Below the pieces are notes generated by a model, which was not told the DNA's origin, did no database searches, and worked only from the letters and a program-made list of their open reading frames with translations. Of a stretch of DNA of 64,000 nt, positions 33,061-42,747 are shown piece after piece (position 1 is the first letter of the stretch; every line of letters begins with the position of its first letter). Source of the stretch: Thermogemmata fonticola (lineage in GTDB: Bacteria > Planctomycetota > Planctomycetia > Gemmatales > Gemmataceae). The stretch lies in NCBI RefSeq assembly GCF_013694095.1, contig NZ_JACEFB010000018.1:1-64000 (forward strand), read 5' to 3'. The translations under genes and the position numbers were made by a program.

Positions 33061-33418
33061 AATCGCCGCCGTCTCCTCACTGAGCTGTTGTTAGGCTCCG
33101 AGAGATTCCCAGGCTCCCGATTCCGCCTCCGAATCATCGCTCCCGGAAGGCTTCACACCGTCCCAACCGGAAAGGCTTTCCCAAGCCGCTCCCGGAAGGT
33201 GTCCCGAAGTCTGTTATGGGAATCTTTGCATTGGCTGTCCGCCAGACATCCCAGGGTCGATCCCAGCGGTCAGACCGTTCCATTCGCGCAAGTCCCAACA
33301 GCCGAGGCGGCAGCGGGTCACCCGCCAGAGAAGCTAGTGCCACCACAGGCGAGGGCAAGGCAGAAGCCAATCCCCTGGAAAGCAGGAACTCGCGCAGGGG
33401 AAGGCGGGAGCGGAGGGG
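33061..33418. other. gap between HEAT-repeat gene and galE
   Basis: Holds a 24-25-bp degenerate repeat (33138-33210). No gene is seen. Confidence 0.4.
33138..33210. repeat. 24-25-bp degenerate repeat, 3 copies
   Basis: CCGGAAAGG-like cores at 33143, 33167 and 33192, flanked by C-rich sequence. Confidence 0.45.
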
Positions 33419-34387
33419 TCAAGGAGTCTCGGCGCTGTCGCTGAGGATGTGTTGCACGGCTTGTTGAGCGGCCCGCCGCAAGGCAGGAAAGCCGCGCTGA
33501 GCCAGCGCTTGCAGGATGGGCAAAGCGGTCCGCGCCGCCTGGCCCAATCGTCCCAAGGAGAGCGCCGCATGGACCAGGCAGCTCTGTTCCGGGGAGAGGC
33601 TTTCCTCGGCAGGTTCCGCGGTGAGCTGCGGCGGCGTGGTGGCCTCGGCATCCACGTCCCCCGCTTGCAGCGGGGTGCGCTGGGGGTCGGCCGGCATTGG
33701 CTCCCTCGCTTCGGCGAGCGGGCGGGTATCGCTGTCGGCTTCCCGGAGGAGGCGGGCCAGGTGCGGGATCGCTACCTGAGCCAGCGGACCCATCCATCCC
33801 AGCGCCAGGGCCGCTTCCCCCCGCACAAACGGATCGTGATGATACAGATGCCCGATGAGAGTGGACAAAGCGGGCGGGCCGATCTGGCTCAGCGCCTTGG
33901 CGGCTAGGCGGCACAGGACGATGTTCGTTCCGCACATCGCCTCGGTCAGAGCGGGCACAGCTTCTGCCGCCGCTTCCCCCATGTTGCCCAGGGCTTGAGC
34001 CGCCCCGCTGGCTGTCCGCGGATCGCTATCCCTGAGGGCGGCACACAAGGCCCCCAGGGCCGCCTTAGCGCCACGGCCCAGCCGCCCCAGCGCCCACACC
34101 GCCTGCCGCCGCACATACTTGTCCTCATGCCGCAGGAGCAGGGCCAGTTCGCGCAGGGCCAGCGCTCCCATGCCCCCGATGGCCGCCGCCGCCGCTTCCC
34201 GGACTCGCCCATCCGCGTCCTGCGTCGCCCGGAGCAACTCCTCCAGCGCCTCGCACGCCAGCGGCCCCAAACGTCCCAAATCCCGCGCCGCCCGCAGGCG
34301 CAGCGCCGCCTCCGGCGACTGCAAGGCCTCCACCAGTTCCGGCAAGGGATCGTCGCTCACGGGCAACCTGGGCGATGATGACGCCAT
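33419..34387 (-). CDS. HEAT-repeat protein
   Basis: A 322-residue, all-helical protein with about seven HEAT/PBS-lyase-type units of 30-37 residues, for example LRLRAARDLGRLGPLACEAL, VREAAAAAIGGMGALALREL and VRRQAVWALGRLGRGAKAAL. An acidic, Pro/Thr-rich insert lies near residues 225-265. No signal peptide is present, so it is probably cytoplasmic. HEAT arrays mediate protein contacts; no specific partner can be named. The start is ATG 34387. It is the only gene between galE and the ketosynthase, and it is transcribed away from the ketosynthase across an 811-base gap. Confidence 0.85.
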   Translation of the reverse strand: MASSSPRLPVSDDPLPELVEALQSPEAALRLRAARDLGRLGPLACEALEELLRATQDADGRVREAAAAAIGGMGALALRELALLLRHEDKYVRRQAVWALGRLGRGAKAALGALCAALRDSDPRTASGAAQALGNMGEAAAEAVPALTEAMCGTNIVLCRLAAKALSQIGPPALSTLIGHLYHHDPFVRGEAALALGWMGPLAQVAIPHLARLLREADSDTRPLAEAREPMPADPQRTPLQAGDVDAEATTPPQLTAEPAEESLSPEQSCLVHAALSLGRLGQAARTALPILQALAQRGFPALRRAAQQAVQHILSDSAETP

Positions 34388-34623
34388 CTCGCTTCCACTT
34401 CGAGCATCGGGTTCGGCTTAGCCGCTCCGCTCGTTCCTGCGAACCGGTCCTTCCCCTCCTCCCATCCGGTTATCCCACAAATCTAGCTCATCCGTCCACC
34501 TCCCGCCAATGGGCTTTCCGCCGCTTTCGTCCCCCCGCAACTCCTTTCGGTTGCCGCTTTCCATCCCAACACAATTCTGCGGGCACACCGGAGCCACACA
34601 CCCTCACCTCCGCGCGAAAAAGT

Positions 34624-34680
34624 TCCCCGCCGCGGGAAACACTCCCCGCCGCGGGAAACACTCCCCGCCGCGGGAACATA
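34624..34680. repeat. 19-bp tandem repeat, 3 copies
   Basis: TCCCCGCCGCGGGAAACAC at 34624 and 34643 is identical; the third copy at 34662 ends ATA instead of CAC. Each unit holds the palindrome CCGCGG. Confidence 0.9.
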
Positions 34681-35069
34681 GACCGCGCCAGCTTGATGGG
34701 AATCAAGCGGGTCGCGCTTCCGCCTCGCGTCCCCTGTGCAAGTCTCCCAATTTGTGCCCTCTGCGAAATTGGGCACGCCCTTTGCACTTCCCCGCTTCAT
34801 CCCCGCGCAGGTGCCGTCGCGGCAGCCGTTCAGAGGATGAAAGGCGGAAACGGCACCCCTAACCACGCCGACTCAAGGAGTTAAGGCCCGGCGCGGCTCC
34901 CTGCAAACAAGGCAGGCGGAGCAAACCCAGGATACGGGTGGTGCGAAGCTAGTGAATCTGGCGGATCTATCTCGGAGGAATCCTTTGGGAACCTGTTGCG
35001 AAAAGAGGACGATTCTGGTAAATATGCATAGGATAGGAGAAATAGCGAAGAATGATGTAGTAGAACGGT

Positions 35070-35129
35070 GCCTCCGTGGGGGACGGAGGCTGCCGCGAAG
35101 GAAGATGCCCCTGCCGGGAGCGGCAGGGG
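35070..35129 (+). promoter_or_regulatory. two hairpins in the leader of the ketosynthase gene
   Basis: Hairpin 1: GCCTCCG (35070-35076), seven-base G-rich loop, CGGAGGC (35084-35090). Hairpin 2: CCCCTGCCG (35108-35116), loop GGAG, CGGCAGGGG (35121-35129), a perfect 9-bp stem. They lie 70-130 bases before the start codon. Neither is followed by a T-run, so they may be a structured leader or a remnant terminator. Confidence 0.45.
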
Positions 35130-35198
35130 TGCGGATTTGGGGTGTCCAAACTCGACTCAGGAAGGAGGCGGGAGGGCAGGTGTGCGGGGGTGGGGATC

Positions 35199-36491
35199 AT
35201 GCGTAGGGTAGTGGTGACCGGTTTGGGAGTGGTCGCCCCCAACGGCATCGGGAAAGACGCCTTTTGGAAGTCGTGTGTCGAAGGGCGCAGCGGCATTGGT
35301 CCGATCCGGTCGTTCGATGCCTCGCAGCATCCGATTCAGGTCGCGGGGGAAGTCCACGATTTTGATCCGGAGCCGTTCATTCCGCCGGCGTTTCGCAAGT
35401 CGCTCAAGGTGATGGGCCGGGCGGCGCGCTTTGGGGTCGGCGCGGCGGGCCTGGCGGTAGCGGACAGCGGCCTGGAGCTGCACAAAATCCAGCCGGAACG
35501 CTTCGGCGTGGTCATGGGAGCTGGCCTAGTGCCGATTGACTTGGGGGAACTGGCGCCGCTGCTGGCCCGTGCCGTCCACGAGGATGGCCACTTTGATCCC
35601 CGCGCTTTGGCCGACTCCTCTCGGCCCGACAGCGCTCTGTTCCCTCTCTGGCTGCTCAAGTACCTGCCGAACATGACCGCCGCCCACATCTCGATGGCTT
35701 TCAATTGCCAAGGCCCGAACAACACCGTGGTGACGGCCTGCGTGGCGGGCACCCAGGCCGTAGGGGAAGCCTTCCGCCTCATCGCCCGCGGCGATGCTGA
35801 CATCATGCTCGCCGGCGGCGCGGACAGCCGCATCGATCCCCTCATGCTCCTGGCTTACACCGCCCTGGGCACCCTCAGCCGCTCTACCGACCTGGCCCCG
35901 GAAGAACGCTCCCGCCCCTTCGACCGCTTGCGCGATGGCTTCGTCATCAGTGAAGGGGCCGCCGTCCTGGTGCTGGAAGAATACAACCACGCCAAGGCTC
36001 GCGGTGCGAACATCTACGCGGAAGTGCTCGGCTGGGGCAGCTCCTTCGATGCCTACTCCGTGACCAAACCGGACCCCGAAGGACGCGGTGGAGCGCGGGC
36101 CATCCAGGCCGCCCTCCGCGAAGCCCGCGTCGACTTCCGCGATGTCGGCTATATCAACGCTCACGGCACCAGCACTAAACTCAACGATGCGATGGAAACC
36201 CAGGCCGTCAAGCGCGTCTTCGGCGACTACGCCCGCCAGGTGCAACTCTCGTCTATCAAATCGATGATCGGCCACTCCATCGGCGCCAGCGGAGCTATTG
36301 AAGCGGCAGCCCTCGCCCTCAGCCTCAAAACCCGCATCTACCCCCCCACCATCAACCTGAAGTATCCCGATCCCCAGTGCGATCTCGACTACATCCCCAA
36401 TGTCGCGCGGGAGGGGCGGGTCAAGTATGGCTTGTCCACGAGCTTTGGCTTCGGCGGCCAGAACGGCGCTCTGGTCATGGCCGCTATCTGA
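35199..36491 (+). CDS. beta-ketoacyl-ACP synthase II-type enzyme
   Basis: A 430-residue thiolase-fold condensing enzyme. The active-site Cys181 is in VVTACVAGTQAVG; the two catalytic His residues are in NAHGTSTKLND and MIGHSIGASG. GADSRIDPL, SRPFDRLRDGFVISEGA and the C-terminal FGFGGQNGALV are typical of FabF. It condenses malonyl-ACP with a growing acyl chain in the cytoplasm. No ACP or other fatty-acid genes adjoin it, so it may serve a secondary lipid pathway rather than the main fab cluster. ATG 35199 is chosen; the open frame upstream covers the hairpin leader. Confidence 0.92.
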   Translation: MRRVVVTGLGVVAPNGIGKDAFWKSCVEGRSGIGPIRSFDASQHPIQVAGEVHDFDPEPFIPPAFRKSLKVMGRAARFGVGAAGLAVADSGLELHKIQPERFGVVMGAGLVPIDLGELAPLLARAVHEDGHFDPRALADSSRPDSALFPLWLLKYLPNMTAAHISMAFNCQGPNNTVVTACVAGTQAVGEAFRLIARGDADIMLAGGADSRIDPLMLLAYTALGTLSRSTDLAPEERSRPFDRLRDGFVISEGAAVLVLEEYNHAKARGANIYAEVLGWGSSFDAYSVTKPDPEGRGGARAIQAALREARVDFRDVGYINAHGTSTKLNDAMETQAVKRVFGDYARQVQLSSIKSMIGHSIGASGAIEAAALALSLKTRIYPPTINLKYPDPQCDLDYIPNVAREGRVKYGLSTSFGFGGQNGALVMAAI

Positions 36492-36741
36492 CCTCACGCC
36501 GGAGGGATCGCCACTGTCCAAATAGCGCCGGAGTCATCCCGGCCGCCTCTACTCCATTGCTTGATGCGGAGCAGCCAGCCAAATCATGCTCTCCAGAGGA
36601 TAGACATGCTTTCCAAATAATCCCTTGGCTCGAATCCCTGGCTTTAGGGCGGCTATCGGACCGGCCTCTGGTCATCCGGCGGGGACAGTCCCTAGGACAC
36701 CAGGGCGAATCGCCGGGACTTCTGCGGGATAATCGTCGGCC

Positions 36742-38121
36742 ATGCGCGTGTCGCTACGGTATCGCCTGCTTTGGCCGCTGGCCCTGCTGGTGTTGGGGGA
36801 AGCGGGGGCGACGGCCTGGACAGCTTATGCCGCGGCACGCCATGCGGAGCACCAATTGGCTGCCCAGCAGTCGGCCATTGCCCGGACCCTGGCCGAACCC
36901 CGCAGCACCTTTCCTCTTACACCCCGTGTGCTGGAACAGATGAAGGGCCTCTCCGGCGCGGAGTTCATTCTCCGCCTGCCCAACGGCACTGTGGAAACTA
37001 CCTTCCCCCTGGCTCCCGATACTCTCCCCGCTCTCGAAACCTGGCCGGACCAGGAGGAACCGGATCAACTCGGCCCGCCGCTGCTGATTCAGGACAGCCT
37101 CTTCCGCTGCCGGCGCATTGCCCTGAAGCCTCCACATCCGCAAGCGGGCGCGGAGCTGTTCGTTCTCTTCCCGGAGAGTTTGCGGCGCACGGCGATTGCC
37201 GATGCCGTCCGGCCGCTTCTGTGGCTTGGTGGTCTGAGCGGCCTGTGTGCTTTGGCGTTGATGTGGGGTCTGAGCGCGCGCCTGCTTCGCCGCCTGCGCC
37301 AGCTCCATGCCCGCACCCAGTGGATCGCCGCGGGAGATTTGCGCCCGCAACCGCTCCCCGCCGCTGATGACGAACTGCGGGACCTCGCCGCGGCGCTCAA
37401 CGAGATGGCTCGGCAACTGGCCCAGCTCCACGAACAGCTCCAGCATGCGGAACGCCTGCGCCTGCTGGGGCAATTCTCCGGCGGCTTGGCCCACCAGCTC
37501 CGCAACACTGCCGCCGGCGCCCGCCTGGCCATCCAACTGTTCCTCCAGGAAAACCCTCACCTGGGCGACCCAGAACCCCTCCAAGTGGCCCTGCGCCAGC
37601 TCACCCGCCTGGAAGTCTCCGTGCGTCAGTTTCTGACCCTGGGCCGGCCTCCGACTTTGGACCTGCACGCGGTGGATGCGCGCGACCTGCTGGATCAGGC
37701 CGTTCAACTGCATCTGCCCCAGGCTCGCCACGCCAATGTCACCCTCCAGTGGCAACGTCCGGACACTCCCTGCCTTCTCACCGCTGATCCCGAACAGCTC
37801 CTGCACGCCGTGGCCAATCTGCTGACCAACGCTCTGGAAGCCGCGGGGGACGGAGGAAGCGTCACCGTGGCGTGCCAGGGAGACGAGGAGGGAGTGCGGA
37901 TCGAGGTGTGTGACAGCGGGCCGGGACCGCCGCCGCATCTCGCCGAGCGCCTCTTCGATCCCTTCGTCACCGGCAAGCCCGACGGCATCGGACTGGGACT
38001 GGCTGTCGCCCGGCGGCTCATCCACGCCCACGGCGGCTCCCTCCACTGGCAACGCCGCCAGAACCGCACCTGCTTCACCATCCGCCTGCCCCTCACCCCG
38101 CCCCCTTCCCCACCGGCCTAA
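36742..38121 (+). CDS. membrane sensor histidine kinase, orphan
   Basis: A 459-residue sensor kinase. Membrane segments are near residues 7-30 (LLWPLALLVLGEAGATAW) and 160-185 (LLWLGGLSGLCALALMWGL). A HAMP linker follows (QWIAAGDLRPQPLPAADDEL). The H-box GLAHQLRNTAAGARLAIQ has phospho-acceptor His251. ATPase motifs are NLLTNALEAA, CDSGPGPP, LFDPFVTGKPDG and GIGLGLAVARRL. No response regulator adjoins; htpG follows about 70 bases later on the same strand and may be co-transcribed. The start ATG 36742 has no strong ribosome-binding site. Confidence 0.9.
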   Translation: MRVSLRYRLLWPLALLVLGEAGATAWTAYAAARHAEHQLAAQQSAIARTLAEPRSTFPLTPRVLEQMKGLSGAEFILRLPNGTVETTFPLAPDTLPALETWPDQEEPDQLGPPLLIQDSLFRCRRIALKPPHPQAGAELFVLFPESLRRTAIADAVRPLLWLGGLSGLCALALMWGLSARLLRRLRQLHARTQWIAAGDLRPQPLPAADDELRDLAAALNEMARQLAQLHEQLQHAERLRLLGQFSGGLAHQLRNTAAGARLAIQLFLQENPHLGDPEPLQVALRQLTRLEVSVRQFLTLGRPPTLDLHAVDARDLLDQAVQLHLPQARHANVTLQWQRPDTPCLLTADPEQLLHAVANLLTNALEAAGDGGSVTVACQGDEEGVRIEVCDSGPGPPPHLAERLFDPFVTGKPDGIGLGLAVARRLIHAHGGSLHWQRRQNRTCFTIRLPLTPPPSPPA

Positions 38122-38191
38122 AATATCTCTGCCTGCGATCTCTATGCTGCTGCCAACCTCGATCCTACTCCTTCCGTTACGGAGGACTACT

Positions 38192-40093
38192 ATGGCGGAA
38201 ACACTGGAATTTAAAGCGGAACTTCGGCAACTGCTTCATATCATCACCCATTCTCTTTACACACACCGGGAAATCTTCCTCCGGGAATTAATATCCAATG
38301 CTTCCGATGCGATTCATAAAGTCCGGTTCGACGCGCTGTCTCACGCGGACCTGCTCCAGGGGGACACCGACTGGAAAATTCGGGTCATTCCCCAGGCCGA
38401 CGCCGGCACGCTGACCATTTCCGACAACGGCATCGGCATGTCCCGGCAGGAAGTGATCGAGCATTTGGGGACCGTGGCCCATTCCGGCACGCGGGCCTTT
38501 CTCCAGGCGATGAAGGAGGCGGGCAAGGGCACCGAAGCCCTGGGATTGATCGGCCAATTCGGCGTCGGCTTCTACTCCGCCTTTATGGTGGCCGACCGCG
38601 TCACCGTCCGCACCCGCCGCTTCGACAGCACCGAAGCCGTCTGCTGGCAGTCCGATGGCCAGGGCACCTACACCCTGGAAAGCTGCGACAAGCCCCAGCG
38701 CGGCACCGACGTCATCCTCCACCTCAAAGACGACGCCCGCGAATTCCTTGAGCCAGAACGCTTGCGGGAACTGATCCGTAAATACTCCAACTATATCGAA
38801 TTCCCGGTGGTCTTAGTCCTGGAAACTACAACGGATGGACAGAAAAAAGTCACGGAGGAAATTGTCAATCAACGCCAGGCAATCTGGCTGCGGCGCAAAC
38901 AGGAAGTTACACAACAGGAGTATGAGGAGTTCTACAAAGCCCTCACACATGATACCGAACCGCCCGCTGAGGTCATCCACTATGCCGCGGAAGGGAAGCA
39001 TGAGTTCAAGGTGCTGGCCTTCATCCCCGCCCACAAACCCCTCGGCTACGACTGGCGCGAACCCCAATGCGGCCTGCGCCTTTACATCCAGCGCGTCCTC
39101 ATCATGGAACGCTGCGACAAGGTCCTCCCCTTCTATCTCCGCTTCGTCGAAGGGGTGGTAGATAGTTCCGAGCTGCCTCTCAACGTCTCCCGCGAGCAAA
39201 TCCAGGCCCACCCCCTGCTCGACACTATTCAGAAAAGCGTGGTCAAAACCGTCCTCGACACCCTGGCCTGGATGAAAAGCTCCCACTTCGACAAATACAT
39301 CCGCTTCTACCAGAACTTTGGCTCGATCCTCAAGGAAGGACTGGCCAAGGACTGGAACAACCGGGACAAGATCGCCGACCTGCTCCTCTTCGAGAGCCTC
39401 CAGACCCCGGCGGGACAATACCTCACGCTAGAACAATATCTGAACAAGATGCCCAAAGGCCAGGAGGCGATTTACTACCTGCTGGGGGAATCGGCGGAGA
39501 GCCTGCGGCGCTCCCCGCATGTGGAAGCCTTCCGGGCCAAGGGATATGACGTGCTCTTCCTTACCGATCCGATCGACGCCTTCATTTATCCCTATCTGTC
39601 GCCGTATCGGGGCCAGCGGCTGCTGCCGGCGGATCGGGCCGATAGCCTGCCCGACGGAGAGGTGAGCTGGGAAGAACGAGACCGCTTCGCCGCTCTGGTG
39701 TCGTTTGTCAAGGATCAGGTGCCGGAGGTGGCGGAGGTGCGTTTGAGCCGGCGGTTGACCGAGAGCGCCGCCTGTTTGGTGCAGGACCAGCACGCCACGC
39801 CGCCGCATGTCCGCCGACTGCTGGAGCGCCTGGGGCAGGAAGTGCCGCCTGATAAGCGCATCCTGGAGCTGAACCCGCAGCATCCGGCCGTCGCTGCCTT
39901 GGAGGAGTTGCACCGCCGCGCCCCGCAGGACCCCCGCTTGGCGGAATATGCCCGCCTCCTCTACGAACAGGCTCTGGTGGCGGAAGGCTCCCCCCTGCCT
40001 GATCCGCCCGGCTTCTTCCGCCGCCTCAACGAGTTGATCCGGCGCGATGCCGCTTCCCCCGCCCCCGCACCATCCTCCCCATCCTCACCCTGA
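38192..40093 (+). CDS. htpG: molecular chaperone HtpG (Hsp90)
   Basis: A 633-residue Hsp90. The N-terminal ATP-binding domain shows IFLRELISNASDAIHKVR, DNGIGM and GQFGVGFYSAFMVAD. The middle domain contains LIMERCDKVLPFYLRFVEGV and SSELPLNVSRE with the catalytic-loop Arg. The C-terminal dimerisation domain ends near NPQHPAVAALEELH, followed by a Pro/Ser-rich tail. ATG 38192 has GGAGG six bases upstream. The open frame upstream overlaps the histidine kinase in another frame and is not real. It converges with miaB. Confidence 0.96.
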   Translation: MAETLEFKAELRQLLHIITHSLYTHREIFLRELISNASDAIHKVRFDALSHADLLQGDTDWKIRVIPQADAGTLTISDNGIGMSRQEVIEHLGTVAHSGTRAFLQAMKEAGKGTEALGLIGQFGVGFYSAFMVADRVTVRTRRFDSTEAVCWQSDGQGTYTLESCDKPQRGTDVILHLKDDAREFLEPERLRELIRKYSNYIEFPVVLVLETTTDGQKKVTEEIVNQRQAIWLRRKQEVTQQEYEEFYKALTHDTEPPAEVIHYAAEGKHEFKVLAFIPAHKPLGYDWREPQCGLRLYIQRVLIMERCDKVLPFYLRFVEGVVDSSELPLNVSREQIQAHPLLDTIQKSVVKTVLDTLAWMKSSHFDKYIRFYQNFGSILKEGLAKDWNNRDKIADLLLFESLQTPAGQYLTLEQYLNKMPKGQEAIYYLLGESAESLRRSPHVEAFRAKGYDVLFLTDPIDAFIYPYLSPYRGQRLLPADRADSLPDGEVSWEERDRFAALVSFVKDQVPEVAEVRLSRRLTESAACLVQDQHATPPHVRRLLERLGQEVPPDKRILELNPQHPAVAALEELHRRAPQDPRLAEYARLLYEQALVAEGSPLPDPPGFFRRLNELIRRDAASPAPAPSSPSSP

Positions 40094-40143
40094 GCCGCAC
40101 CTGCTGACACGGCATTGTCCTGGCGGAATCGTGTCCCACTGCC

Positions 40144-40197
40144 GGGAACCCCAAATCGCGTCACTCCTTCGGAAACCCCAATTCGGGAAAGCGGCCT
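40144..40197. repeat. 27-bp degenerate direct repeat, 2 copies
   Basis: GGGAACCCCAAATCG and GGAAACCCCAATTCG, 27 bases apart, between converging htpG and miaB. Confidence 0.4.
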
Positions 40198-40322
40198 GTT
40201 TCCTAGGCCCCAGGCCGTACTGGGGTAGCGACAGCGTTGTCCGCCAGGGCCGGAAGTATCCGAGGAACCCGCTCCAGAAAGGACCATCGCCAGGTCAGCG
40301 AAGGCAAATCGAGGGGAAAAGC

Positions 40323-41807
40323 TCACAGTACTGGCAACGGCACGCGGCGAGGGAAGGCGGCCGCTTCCGGCAGCCCGGCCAGGCCGGCGGAGTCGCAGGA
40401 TGCAGCCGAGCTAACCACGCCGAAGAGGGTGAAGGGGGAAGCATCGATAATGTCCACGTCGATGATCTGGCCGATGAGGCGCGGCGAGCCGTCGCAGACG
40501 ACGATGTGATCGGTCATGGTCCGGCCCGTCAGTTGCAAGGTGTCGCTGGGAGACGCGGCGGCGAAGCGGTTTTGATCCCGCTTGCTCGGCCCCTCCACCA
40601 GAATGGAGACGCGCTGGCCGATCCAGCGGCGGTGCTCCTGGCGGCTGATTTCCGTCTGCACGGCTAATAGGTCATTATTGCGGCGCTTCTTGACTTCCTC
40701 CGGCACATCATCCGCGTAGCGCTGGGCGGCCTTGGTACCAGGCCGTTCGCTGTACTTGAAGATGTAGGAGTTTTTGAAGCGGGCCTGTTCGACCAGGCGG
40801 ACCGTGCGGGCGAAGCTCTCCTCACTTTCTCCGCAGAAGCCGACGATGAAGTCGGAACTGATGGCGACACCGGGGACCTTCTCCCGGCAGCGGGCGAGCA
40901 TATCGGTGTAAAAAGCGACGGTGTAGTTGCGCTTCATGCGTTGCAGCACCAGATCGCAGCCGGATTGCGCCGGCACGTGCAGGTATTTGACGACTTTGGG
41001 CAGGGAGCGGACGGCGTCGAGCAAGTCGTCGGTCATGTCCTTGGGGAAGTTGGTGACGAACTTGAGGCGTTCCAGGCCGGGCAGATCGTGGAGGGCGGCC
41101 AGCAAGTCGCTCAGGCGTGTCACGCGCCCGTCACCATGCTGGAAGCGGTAGCTGTTGACGGTCTGGCCCAGGAGGGTGATTTCCTTGCAGCCTTGTTCGA
41201 CGAGCTGGCGGGCTTCGGCGAGGATGTGGGCGGGGGGGCGGCTCTGCTCCGGGCCGCGGGTCGATGGCACGACGCAGTAGGTGCAGAACTTGTCGCAGCC
41301 GATTTGAATCCGCACATACGCCTGGAACGGCGTGGGGCGCATGGTGGGGTCCCGTACCGGATCGAAGCTGACGAAGCTGGCCTCCACCTCCGCCCGGCCT
41401 GCCTCAGCGCGGCCCAGACTGACCGCCATCTGCAACCGACGGCTGCTGCGCGCCTCCTCGATCAGACGGGGCACTTCCGCCAACTGACCCGGCCCGACGA
41501 TCAAATCGACATGCGGCGCCCGTTCCGCGATCCGGTGCTGATCCTTCTGCGCCATGCAACCGAGCACGCCGATGACTGCCTGCGGATTGTGCCGCTTGAG
41601 GGAGCGCAGCCGGCCCAGAGCGGAATAGATTTTGTCCTCTGCATGCTCGCGGACCGAACAGGTGTTGAACAGGATGACATCCGCCTGGGCGGGGCTGTCC
41701 GCCAGCGTGTATCCCTGCCGCCGCAGCGTGCCAATGACCACCTCGCTGTCCAGCACGTTCATCTGACAGCCGACCGTCTCAATGTACACCTTCCGCGACA
41801 TGCTCAT
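40323..41807 (-). CDS. miaB: tRNA-2-methylthio-N6-dimethylallyladenosine synthase
   Basis: A 494-residue radical-SAM methylthiotransferase that adds the 2-methylthio group to i6A37 of tRNAs. The N-terminal UPF0004 domain has three cluster-binding Cys, in TVGCQMNVLDSE, FNTCSVREHAE and LGCMAQKD. The radical-SAM cluster motif is CDKFCTYCVVPSTRGPE. The C-terminal TRAM domain (GQRVSILVEGPSKRD) binds tRNA. About 30 extra residues end the protein. ATG 41807 has AGGA about nine bases upstream; ATG 41801 is an alternative. Confidence 0.95.
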   Translation of the reverse strand: MSMSRKVYIETVGCQMNVLDSEVVIGTLRRQGYTLADSPAQADVILFNTCSVREHAEDKIYSALGRLRSLKRHNPQAVIGVLGCMAQKDQHRIAERAPHVDLIVGPGQLAEVPRLIEEARSSRRLQMAVSLGRAEAGRAEVEASFVSFDPVRDPTMRPTPFQAYVRIQIGCDKFCTYCVVPSTRGPEQSRPPAHILAEARQLVEQGCKEITLLGQTVNSYRFQHGDGRVTRLSDLLAALHDLPGLERLKFVTNFPKDMTDDLLDAVRSLPKVVKYLHVPAQSGCDLVLQRMKRNYTVAFYTDMLARCREKVPGVAISSDFIVGFCGESEESFARTVRLVEQARFKNSYIFKYSERPGTKAAQRYADDVPEEVKKRRNNDLLAVQTEISRQEHRRWIGQRVSILVEGPSKRDQNRFAAASPSDTLQLTGRTMTDHIVVCDGSPRLIGQIIDVDIIDASPFTLFGVVSSAASCDSAGLAGLPEAAAFPRRVPLPVL

Positions 41808-42274
41808 GCCAGCTCATCCTGCCAGGTATCGGGAGCACCGTTATCAACGGGACCGACCAGGGTGGCGCTCGCTTTCGGCCCGTCATTTCTGAGCCGCCGC
41901 GCCGCCACACGCCTGACTTTATTGTACGACCTCGCCATTGTACGACCTCACCGCGCCACCGGCGGCGAATCACCGCCTCTCCCTGACTTCCCTGCCTCCT
42001 GCCTGCCGCCGTCCTCTTCTCCACCTCGGAATGCTCTCGCTGGCCCCCTGTGCTCGCCCTCCTCCAACTGCCCCTTCGGACTTCGTCGGACCCCTGCGAT
42101 CCTTGACGGCTTCCTAGCGATCTGATAACCTGCAACAAGTTACACTCCTCAGGGAGCCGCCCCCACCGGCGGACCAGAGCTGGAGATAAAGACTCGCTGC
42201 CCACGTGTCCTACACCGAAATCCCGAACACATTCCAGGAGTTTCCACATTCTGTTTTTGAGGAGATCGATACTC
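41808..42274. other. divergent gap, miaB / YbjN-like
   Basis: Holds a 16-bp duplication (41921-41952) and a weak plus-strand promoter candidate: TTGACG (42103-42108) and GATAAC (42124-42129), 15 bases apart. No gene is seen. Confidence 0.4.
41921..41952. repeat. 16-bp direct repeat, 2 copies
   Basis: ATTGTACGACCTCGCC at 41921 and the same with A for G near the end at 41937. Each holds GTAC. Confidence 0.8.
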
Positions 42275-42682
42275 ATGAACGCAGAGTTGATCACAACGGA
42301 CAACTTGGACAATGACGTGTTGCGGGAATTGTTCGATGCCGCCCTGTTCGACTACCACCTCGACGACGATGGCGATGTGGTGGTCCAGGATCAGTTCCGG
42401 GTGCTGGTGACGCATCACAACAACCGCTACATCCGGTTCACCTCGTTTTTCCGCGTGCGCCCGGAGACGCCGGAGGAACTGGCTCACAGCTTGTGCAACC
42501 GCATCAATGACGAGCTGATCATTCTCCGCGCCTCCATCCACGATGGCGACACCCTGGTCATCGATTGGTACCTTCCGGTATTCAGCGGCATCTCCAAGCG
42601 GACGGTGGTGATGGCGTTCCGCAAATTCGTGGAACTGCTGGGTCAAATCGGCCAGTATGATGTGGAAGATGTCATCGAATGA
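42275..42682 (+). CDS. YbjN-domain protein
   Basis: A 135-residue acidic protein. The alternation of strands and helices, with DGDVVVQDQFRVLVTHHNNR and YIRFTSFFRVRPETP, followed by LCNRINDELIILRASIHDGD and a C-terminal helix MAFRKFVELLGQIGQYDVED, matches the YbjN/DUF1790 family, a type III secretion chaperone-like fold of unclear role. ATG 42275 is preferred with GAGGAG ten bases upstream. It ends about 65 bases before converging rsmB. Family assignment is moderate; the function is unknown. Confidence 0.68.
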   Translation: MNAELITTDNLDNDVLRELFDAALFDYHLDDDGDVVVQDQFRVLVTHHNNRYIRFTSFFRVRPETPEELAHSLCNRINDELIILRASIHDGDTLVIDWYLPVFSGISKRTVVMAFRKFVELLGQIGQYDVEDVIE

Positions 42683-42747
42683 GTGAAGCAAGGCTTGGGA
42701 TCGCATGAGTGAAGCACAGAAGGGAGGCGGGGGAAGGGAAGCGGCGG

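Larger units (their letters stand above)
34388..35198. other. 811-bp divergent gap
   Basis: Contains a 19-bp triplicate at 34624-34680, an A/T-richer block at 34960-35065 and two strong hairpins at 35070-35129 just before the ketosynthase start. A weak promoter candidate is TTGCGA (34996-35001) and TAAATA (35019-35024), 17 bases apart. No acpP gene or other frame with recognisable content was found. Confidence 0.45.

Noticed and set aside
34375-34884. 169-codon plus-strand frame upstream of the ketosynthase
   Set aside because: It runs through the 19-bp repeat, has shadow composition and no ribosome-binding site.
34952-35206. 84-codon frame overlapping the ketosynthase start
   Set aside because: It has no ribosome-binding site and crosses both hairpins; not ACP-like (no DSL motif).
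36600-36660. GGCTCGAATCCC-like T-loop suggesting a tRNA
   Set aside because: No acceptor stem or anticodon arm could be paired around it.
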